From Limnomonas spitsbergensis (lineage: Eukaryota; Chlorophyta; Chlorophyceae; Chlamydomonadales): DNA of 64,000 nucleotides. The DNA lies in NCBI GenBank assembly GCA_037349105.1, contig JAYJMM010000032.1, forward strand, positions 2,688,364 through 2,752,363, written 5' to 3'. The position numbers were made by a program, and so were the translations under genes. Positions 13,001 through 22,000 of this stretch are shown here, piece by piece (the stretch's first letter is position 1; the number at the start of each line of letters is the position of its first letter). A model generated the notes under the pieces. That model was not told where the DNA came from. It did no database searches and was given only the letters and a program-made list of their open reading frames with translations.

Positions 13001-16000
13001 GTATGCTTGCTGCTTGCTGTCTTATTGCCTGTTCAACAGCATCCGCTTTGCCTTGCTCACTGTCTTTCTGCCTATTTCAGCATCCGATGCTCACTGCTTG
13101 CTGTCTTATTTCCTGTTAAACAGCATTCGCTTTGCCTTGCTTGCTGTCTTTCTGCCTATTTCAGCATCCGATGCTCGCTGCTTGCTGTCTTATTGCCTGT
13201 CAAACAGCATCCGCTTTGCCTTGCTTGCTGTCTTTCTGCCTATTTCAGCATCCGATGCTCACTGCTTGCTGTCTTATTTCCTGTTAAACAGCATCCGCTT
13301 TGCCTTGCTTGCTGTCTGTCTGCCTATTTCAGCATCCGATGCTCGCTGCTTGCTGTCGTATTGCCTGTCAAACAGCATCCGCTTTGCCTTGCTTGCTGTC
13401 TTTCTGCCTATTTCAGCATCCGATGCTCGCTGCTTGCTGTCTTATTGCCTGTTAAACAGCATCCGCTTTGCCTTGCTTGCTGTCTTTCTGCCTATTTCAG
13501 CATCGGATGCTCGTTGCTTGCTGTCTTATTGCCTGTTCAACAGCATCCGCTTTGCCTTGCTCACTGTCTTCCTGCTTATTTCAGCATCGGATGCTCACTG
13601 CTTGCTATCTTATTGCCTGCTCAACAGCATCCGCTTTGCCTTGCTTGCTGTCTTTCTGCCAATATCAGCATCCGATGCTCGCTGCTTGCTGTCTTATTGC
13701 CTGTTAAACAGCATTCGCTTTGCCTTGCTTGCTGTCTTTCTGCCTATTTCAGCATCCGATGCTCGCTGCTTGCTGTCTTATTGCCTGTTCAACAGCATCC
13801 GCTTTGCCTTGCTCACTGTCTTTCTGCCTATTTCAGCATCCGATGCTCACTGCTTGCTATCTTATTTCCTGTTAAACAGCATTCGCTTTGCCTTGCTTGC
13901 TGTCTTTCTGCCTATTTCAGCATCCGATGCTCGCTGCTTGCTGTCTTATTGCCTGTCAAACAGCATCCGCTTTGCCTTGCTTGCTGTCTTTCTGCCTATT
14001 TCAGCATCCGATGCTCGCTGCTTGCTGTCTTATTGCCTGTTAAACAGCATCCGCTTTGCCTTGCTTGCTGTCTTTCTGCCTATTTCAGCATCGGATGCTC
14101 GTTGCTTGCTGTCTTATTGCCTGTTCAACAGCATCCGCTTTGCCTTGCTCACTGTCTTCCTGCTTATTTCAGCATCGGATGCTTGCTGCTTGCTGTCTTA
14201 TTGCCTGTCAAACAGCATCCGCTTTGCCTTGCTTGCTGTCTTTCTGCCTATTTCAGCATCCGATGCTCGCTGCTTGCTGTCTTATTGCCTGTTAAACAGC
14301 ATTCGCTTTGCCTTGCTTGCTGTCTTTCTGCCTATTTCAGCATCCGATGCTCGCTGCTTGCTGTCTTATTGCCTGTTAAACAGCATCCGCTTTGCCTTGC
14401 TTGCTGTCTTTCTGCCTATTTCAGCATCGGATGCTCGCTGCTTGCTGTCTTATTGCCTGTTCAACAGCATCCGCTTTGCCTTGCTTGCTGTCTTTCTGCC
14501 TATTTCAGCATCCGATGCTCGCTGCTTGCTGTCTTATTGCCTGTTAAACAGCATTCGCTTTGCCTTGCTTGCTGTCTTTCTGCCTATTTCAGCATCCGAT
14601 GCTCGCTGCTTGCTGTCTTATTGCCTGTCAAACAGCATCCGCTTTGCCTTGCTTGCTGTCTTTCTGCCTATTTCAGCATCCGATGCTCACTGCTTGCTGT
14701 CTTATTTCCTGTTAAACAGCATCCGCTTTGCCTTGCTTGCTGTCTTTCTGCCTATTTCAGCATCCGATGCTCGCTGCTTGCTGTCTTATTGCCTGTCAAA
14801 CAGCATCCGCTTTGCCTTGCTTGCTGTCTTTCTGCCTATTTCAGCATCCGATGCTCGCTGCTTGCTGTCTTATTGCCTGTTAAACAGCATCCGCTTTGCC
14901 TTGCTTGCTGTCTTTCTGCCTATTTCAGCATCGGATGCTCGTTGCTTGCTGTCTTATTGCCTGTTCAACAGCATCCGCTTTGCCTTGCTCACTGTCTTCC
15001 TGCTTATTTCAGCATCGGATGCTCACTGCTTGCTATCTTATTGCCTGCTCAACAGCATCCGCTTTGCCTTGCTTGCTGTCTTTCTGCCTATATCAGCATC
15101 CGATGCTCGCTGCTTGCTGTCTTATTGCCTGTTAAACAGCATTCGCTTTGCCTTGCTTGCTGTCTTTCTGCCTATTTCAGCATCCGATGCTCGCTGCTTG
15201 CTGTCTTATTGCCTGTTCAACAGCATCCGCTTTGCCTTGCTCACTGTCTTTCTGCCTATTTCAGCATCCGATGCTCACTGCTTGCTATCTTATTTCCTGT
15301 TAAACAGCATTCGCTTTGCCTTGCTTGCTGTCTTTCTGCCTATTTCAGCATCCGATGCTCGCTGCTTGCTGTCTTATTGCCTGTCAAACAGCATCCGCTT
15401 TGCCTTGCTTGCTGTCTTTCTGCCTATTTCAGCATCCGATGCTCGCTGCTTGCTGTCTTATTGCCTGTTAAACAGCATCCGCTTTGCCTTGCTTGCTGTC
15501 TTTCTGCCTATTTCAGCATCGGATGCTCGTTGCTTGCTGTCTTATTGCCTGTTCAACAGCATCCGCTTTGCCTTGCTCACTGTCTTCCTGCTTATTTCAG
15601 CATCGGATGCTTGCTGCTTGCTGTCTTATTGCCTGTCAAACAGCATCCGCTTTGCCTTGCTTGCTGTCTTTCTGCCTATTTCAGCATCCGATGCTCGCTG
15701 CTTGCTGTCTTATTGCCTGTTAAACAGCATTCGCTTTGCCTTGCTTGCTGTCTTTCTGCCTATTTCAGCATCCGATGCTCGCTGCTTGCTGTCTTATTGC
15801 CTGTTAAACAGCATTCGCTTTGCCTTGCTTGCTGTCTTTCTGCCTATTTCAGCATCGGATGCTTGCTGCTTGCTGTCTTATTGCCTGTTACACAGCATCC
15901 GCTTTGCTTTGCGTGCTGTCTTTCTTCCTATTTCAGCATCCGATGCTCGCTGCTTGCCGTCTTATTGCCTGTTAAACAGCATTCGCTTTGCCTAGCTTGC

Positions 16001-19000
16001 TGTCTTTCTGCCTATTTCAGCATCCGATGCTCGCTGCTTGCTGTCTTATTGCCTGTCAAACAGCATCCGCTTTGCCTTGCTTGCTGTCTTTCTGCCTATT
16101 TCAGCATCCGATCCTCACTGCTTGCTGTCTTATTTCCTGTTAAACAGCATCCGCTTTGCCTTGCTCACTGTCTTTCTGCCTATTTCAGCATCCGATGCTC
16201 GCTGCTTGCTGTCTTATTGCCTGTCAAACAGCATCCGCTTTGCCTTGCTTGCTGTCTTTCTGCCTATTTCAGCATCCGATGCTCGCTGCTTGCTGTCTTA
16301 TTGCCTGTTAAACAGCATCCGCTTTGCCTTGCTTGCTGTCTTTCTGCCTATTTCAGCATCGGATGCTCGTTGCTTGCTGTCTTATTGCCTGTTCAACAGC
16401 ATCCGCTTTGCCTTGCTCACTGTCTTCCTGCTTATTTCAGCATCGGATGCTCACTGCTTGCTATCTTATTGCCTGCTCAACAGCATCCGCTTTGCCTTGC
16501 TTGCTGTCTTTCTGCCTATATCAGCATCCGATGCTCGCTGCTTGCTGTCTTATTGCCTGTTAAACAGCATTCGCTTTGCCTTGCTTGCTGTCTTTCTGCC
16601 TATTTCAGCATCCGATGCTCGCTGCTTGCTGTCTTATTGCCTGTTCAACAGCATCCGCTTTGCCTTGCTCACTGTCTTTCTGCCTATTTCAGCATCCGAT
16701 GCTCACTGCTTGCTGTCTTATTTCCTGTTAAACAGCATTCGCTTTGCCTTGCTTGCTGTCTTTCTGCCTATTTCAGCATCCGATGCTCGCTGCTTGCTGT
16801 CTTATTGCCTGTCAAACAGCATCCGCTTTGCCTTGCTTGCTGTCTTTCTGCCTATTTCAGCATCCGATGCTCGCTGCTTGCTGTCTTATTGCCTGTTAAA
16901 CAGCATCCGCTTTGCCTTGCTTGCTGTCTTTCTGCCTATTTCAGCATCGGATGCTCGTTGCTTGCTGTCTTATTGCCTGTTCAACAGCATCCGCTTTGCC
17001 TTGCTCACTGTCTTCCTGCTTATTTCAGCATCGGATGCTTGCTGCTTGCTGTCTTATTGCCTGTCAAACAGCATCCGCTTTGCCTTGCTTGCTGTCTTTC
17101 TGCCTATTTCAGCATCCGATGCTCGCTGCTTGCTGTCTTATTGCCTGTTAAACAGCATCCGCTTTGCCTTGCTTGCTGTCTTTCTGCCTATTTCAGCATC
17201 CGATGCTCGCTGCTTGCTGTCTTATTGCCTGTTAAACAGCATTCGCTTTGCCTTGCTTGCTGTCTTTCTGCCTATTTCAGCATCCGATGCTCGCTGCTTG
17301 CTGTCTTATTGCCTGTCAAACAGCATCCGCTTTGCCTTGCTTGCTGTCTTTCTGCCTATTTCAGCATCCGATGCTCACTGCTTGCTGTCTTATTTCCTGT
17401 TAAACAGCATCCGCTTTGCCTTGCTTGCTGTCTTTCTGCCTATTTCAGCATCCGATGCTCGCTGCTTGCTGTCTTATTGCCTGTCAAATAGCATCCGCTT
17501 TGCCTTGCTTGCTGTCTTTCTGCCTATTTCAGCATCCGATGCTCGCTGCTTGCTGTCTTATTGCCTGTTAAACAGCATCCGCTTTGCCTTGCTTGCTGTC
17601 TTTCTGCCTATTTCAGCATCGGATGCTCGTTGCTTGCTGTCTTATTGCCTGTTCAACAGCATCCGCTTTGCCTTGCTCACTGTCTTCCTGCTTATTTCAG
17701 CATCGGATGCTCACTGCTTGCTATCTTATTGCCTGCTCAACAGCATCCGCTTTGCCTTGCTTGCTGTCTTTCTGCCTATATCAGCATCCGATGCTCGCTG
17801 CTTGCTGTCTTATTGCCTGTTAAACAGCATTCGCTTTGCCTTGCTTGCTGTCTTTCTGCCTATTTCAGCATCCGATGCTCGCTGCTTGCTGTCTTATTGC
17901 CTGTTCAACAGCATCCGCTTTGCCTTGCTCACTGTCTTTCTGCCTATTTCAGCATCCGATGCTCACTGCTTGCTGTCTTATTTCCTGTTAAACAGCATTC
18001 GCTTTGCCTTGCTTGCTGTCTTTCTGCCTATTTCAGCATCCGATGCTCGCTGCTTGCTGTCTTATTGCCTGTCAAACAGCATCCGCTTTGCCTTGCTTGC
18101 TGTCTTTCTGCCTATTTCAGCATCCGATGCTCGCTGCTTGCTGTCTTATTGCCTGTTCAACAGCATCCGCTTTGCCTTGCTTGCTGTCTTTCTGCCTATT
18201 TCAGCATCGGATGCTCGTTGCTTGCTGTCTTATTACCTGTTCAACAGCATCGGCTTTGCCTTGCTCACTGTCTTCCTGCTTATTTCAGCATCGGATGCTT
18301 GCTGCTTGCTGTCTTATTGCCTGTCAAACAGCATCCGCTTTGCCTTGCTTGCTGTCTTTCTGCCTATTTCAGCATCCGATGCTCGCTGCTTGCTGTCTTA
18401 TTGCCTGTTAAACAGCATCCGCTTTGCCTTGCTTGCTGTCTTTCTGCCTATTTCAGCATCCGATGCTCGCTGCTTGCTGTCTTATTGCCTGTTAAACAGC
18501 ATTCGCTTTGCCTTGCTTGCTGTCTTTCTGCCTATTTCAGCATCGGATGCTCGCTGCTTGCTGTCATTTTGCCTGTTACACAGCATCCGCTTTGCTTTGC
18601 GTGCTGTCTTTCTTCCTATTTCAGCATCGGATGCTCGCTGCTTGCTGTCTTATTGCCTGTTAAACAGCATTCGCTTTGCCTTGCTTGCTGTCTTTCTGCC
18701 TATTTCAGCATCCGATGCTCGCTGCTTGCTGTCTTATTGCCTGTTAAACAGCATTCGCTTTGCCTTGCTTGCTGTCTTTCTGCCTATTTCAGCATCGGAT
18801 GCTCGCTGCTTGCTGTCATTTTGCCTGTTAAACAGCATCCGCTTTGCTTTGCGTGCTGTCTTTCTTCCTATTTCAGCATCGGATGCTCGCTGCTTGCTGT
18901 CTTATTGCCTGTTAAACAGCATCCACTTTGCCTTGCTTGGTGTCGATCTGCTTGTTTCTGCATTTGATTGCAGCATGGGCCGTCACTGCCATTCTGCTGT

Positions 19001-22000
19001 TCACAACCCTGCAACGATGCGTATGTCTAGTATGAATATGTCTAATGCCCAAACCACTGCCTATGTTGTTTACAGTCTGAGCGCCATTTCACAGGAGGCT
19101 GGTGACATCCTGTTCCTTACTTTTGCATCAAACAACGATGTTTTACTGCTGCAACATCGCAGAACCATGCCCGATGTCCAAACAGCTGCCTTGGTAGCTT
19201 TCAAATATTTGGATTGGGCAAAGCTAACTAGCATTTTGCGCTAAATCTCATGGCAGAAGCGGCGAGATAAGTTTGCATTCGCCCTTCGAAGAGTGCAGCA
19301 TGGCCTCTAATTCCAACTGAATTTGGTTGACAATCTGTAGTCGTTTTATTCCTTTCAGTGAGCGACTTGCTATGCTTGGCTACAAGTGACACCCTGAGCC
19401 GTGAGTCAGGGTAGGAGGCAAGTTTCCATCCCCACTTATCTCATCCTCGGAGCATCACAAATCTTCAGGGGAAACAAAGTGATACTGACTGGTTATCACT
19501 GACCGGCCTGTGAATCTCAAATATGAAAATAATTGCAGGGGACCTGTGAGGCTACTGACGTGTACGTCAAGAACTTCTCCGAGGACCTGCGTGATGATGA
19601 ATTACGGAGGCTCTTCCAGCCTTTTGGCAGTATCAAGAGCGTCTCGATCATGCGCTTCCCCAACGGCATGAGCAAGAAGCACGGGTTTGTCACCTTCAGC
19701 TCCTATGACGCCGCCACCAGAGCTGTGGCTGCACTGCAAGGCAGGGACTTCAAGGGCCTGCCGCTGTATGTGGCTCTGAAGCGGTCAAAGGAGGACATGG
19801 ACAAATCCAAGCTGCAGGAGGAGGCTGGGAGGCAGGGAGCAGCTGAGGTGACAGGTTCTGGGCGCGAGAAGGGTGGGGCCAGCAACGCTGGAACTGACAA
19901 GGTGTTTGCCAAAAAAGGCGGCAAAATGGAGGGTGAGTTGGTTCACCAGGAAATTGTATTAGCTGATTAGTTTTGCTCTGTCTCCATCCCAGTCTACAGG
20001 ACATCATTCATTCACTTTGTATGATCTGTATCATGTATCGAATAGATCTTCCTTTCAACTCGACATGCTGGTACTGAAGGGCATCCACTCCTATATCAGC
20101 CCGCGGGATCTACCTGAGATGGCCCCATCAGCCCTGCATGCTGGCCCTGAGCACGGCCCTGTAAATAGCCTCTGCTCTGTTAATCATCCAGCTTGGCCGG
20201 CATGTATCAACAGTATTTACATCCATCTGTTGTCATGATTTCCTGATGCACACTGTCTAACAAGTTCCACACCTGGGTGCACTGCGGGCTTCTGTCTGTA
20301 CCATCCGCGACAGCGTTCGCCTGACAGGGGTCAAGCACATTTTCTTGCCTACAGTCTTCGCTTCAAACCTGTGCAAACAAATGCAACAAAAAATGTGAAC
20401 CTTTCAGAGCCCAGGCAATAGATGTGGTGTGGGGAATTCATGAACGATGCCTGGGCTTCTGCTCGTCGCATGGAAAGTAGTCAACAATTTTGCTCTGACA
20501 CATATAAACATTTTCTCTACCATACAGGTCCTGTTGTCGTGTCGCAAGAGCCCTGCAAGGGTGAGTTACAGCACTCATGTTTATTACGCAGCTTGAAACA
20601 GCGATGCCATTAGACCATGCATAAGTCATGTACTCATGTGCTTATCCGAATTATCCTCCTTGTATAAAACTATGCTACTGCTTTCTGAGAACCTGAAATC
20701 TGATAAAAGCTGTTACCTGAAACTTCAAATCGTAAGTATGAAACAACTTGCGCACCATGCTGAGTGCAGAATGCATCACTAGCACAGTCGTGCTGATGGG
20801 CGAGACAGGCTGCGGCAAATCCACCCTCATCAATGGCCTGGCCAACCTTTTCGCCAACTCCACGATGAAGGACGTGCGCAACATCAAGGTCGCCATCAAG
20901 ACAAAGTTCCTGGCGCAGTCTCCCGGTGAGCATATTTGGACAAGAGTAGGAGTCTGCTGGCATTGGAATAGGGGCCTTGAAGACCATTGCCGACAAGCTT
21001 GATTTTGGCTATGGGTAAGAACAGTGGTGGTCATGGGACTGCTCAGAGGCTTTATATTATAGTGGTAACGGCACAGATACGGCACCGGCCTCAAGCTGTG
21101 CTGTTTACTAAACCTCCAGTAGGGGGGGGGGTAGTATGCAGGGGAGGAATGGATCTCCAGAGCCCTTTCCCCCAACCATGCCGTCAGGAATGTGGCTTCA
21201 TCTGACATCCTCTTTGTCAGTCTGCTGATATCAGTGTGCCTGTTGCGTTTTCATTGACGTCTCTCTTCTAATTTTGCATCTCTGTTGACAAGGGGCGCTT
21301 GTGTTGACACGTTTCATCCAACACTATGTGCCCCCCTACTCAGTATGCGCATGCATCCCCCCCCCCCTTTCCCTTCTGTTCCAGCACCCTCCTTGCTTTG
21401 CATTCGTTCCTGACCGGTGTACACCACCTGCCCGGCATTATCCACCCGGCCCTGCATCACTCCCCCCCGACCTGAATCACTTTGCAGGCCCTACATCTCC
21501 CCCCGCCCTGCCCCCCTTACACATACCCCCCCTCCTGTCACCCCCTGTGCTTGGCCCATTCCTAACCCCCCTCCCCCCCGTCTACATGCCCCCCTCCCAG
21601 AGTTCTCAGCACAGGGTGGGTCAGAGGCTGGAGGCTTAGGAGCAGAGTCCAACACGCAGGGCTGTACCTCCTATCCCTTCCACGGCAGAATCGGGGACAG
21701 CGATTGCACCTTCAACATTGTGGACTCCCCTGGACTCTGTGACACTCGTGGGCCAGAGCAGGACAAGGCAAACCTGAAGGTATGTGCTGCATAGGGTTTA
21801 GGTCATGTCAAGGGTTGAGGTTCAGGTTGAGGTTAAGCCTGGAACCCTAAAATAGTCTTGGGACGCTAGCAGTATAACATGTTTTGTTGATGTACCTGTG
21901 CTGGTTCAGGTTGATGGGTAGATGGATCATCCCTGCTGCAGCCTAAGATGGGGGGGGGAGGAGGTCTGCCCGATACCTCTAGCCAGAGTCTCGCTTGTTG

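Larger units (their letters stand above)
2931..18950. repeat. 84-bp minisatellite array, about 180 units
   Basis: The period is exactly 84 (for example CATCCGATGC at 3741 recurs at 3825). The unit consists of two related halves of 43 and 41 bp. Each half begins CAGCATCCG and contains TGCTTGCTGTCTT, so the unit grew from a roughly 42-bp ancestor. The array starts in decayed copies near 2760-2940 and ends in decayed copies near 18900-18990. It is interrupted by the element at 6760-7444. Because 84 is divisible by three, two plus frames are open over long stretches; the third is closed by TGTTAA except in TTCAAC variants. The long 28-residue-repeat ORFs are therefore not evidence for protein. 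Confidence 0.95.
2548..19538 (+). other. Intron 3, 16,991 bases, filled with an 84-bp satellite
   Basis: The donor GTGAGT follows the RRM1 exon and AATTGCAG precedes the RRM2 exon; both flanking exons are phase 0 here. About 94% of the intron is the 84-bp tandem array and one inserted MITE. Unique sequence remains only at 2548-2930 and 18951-19538, where I see no further exon. Confidence 0.65.

Noticed and set aside
2705..18967. Long plus-strand ORFs (up to 2,044 codons) of 28-residue repeats rich in Leu, Ser and Cys
   Set aside because: They are the 84-bp satellite read in two open frames at once. Period divisible by three and stop-free units explain them, and the array lies in an intron between two phase-matched exons.
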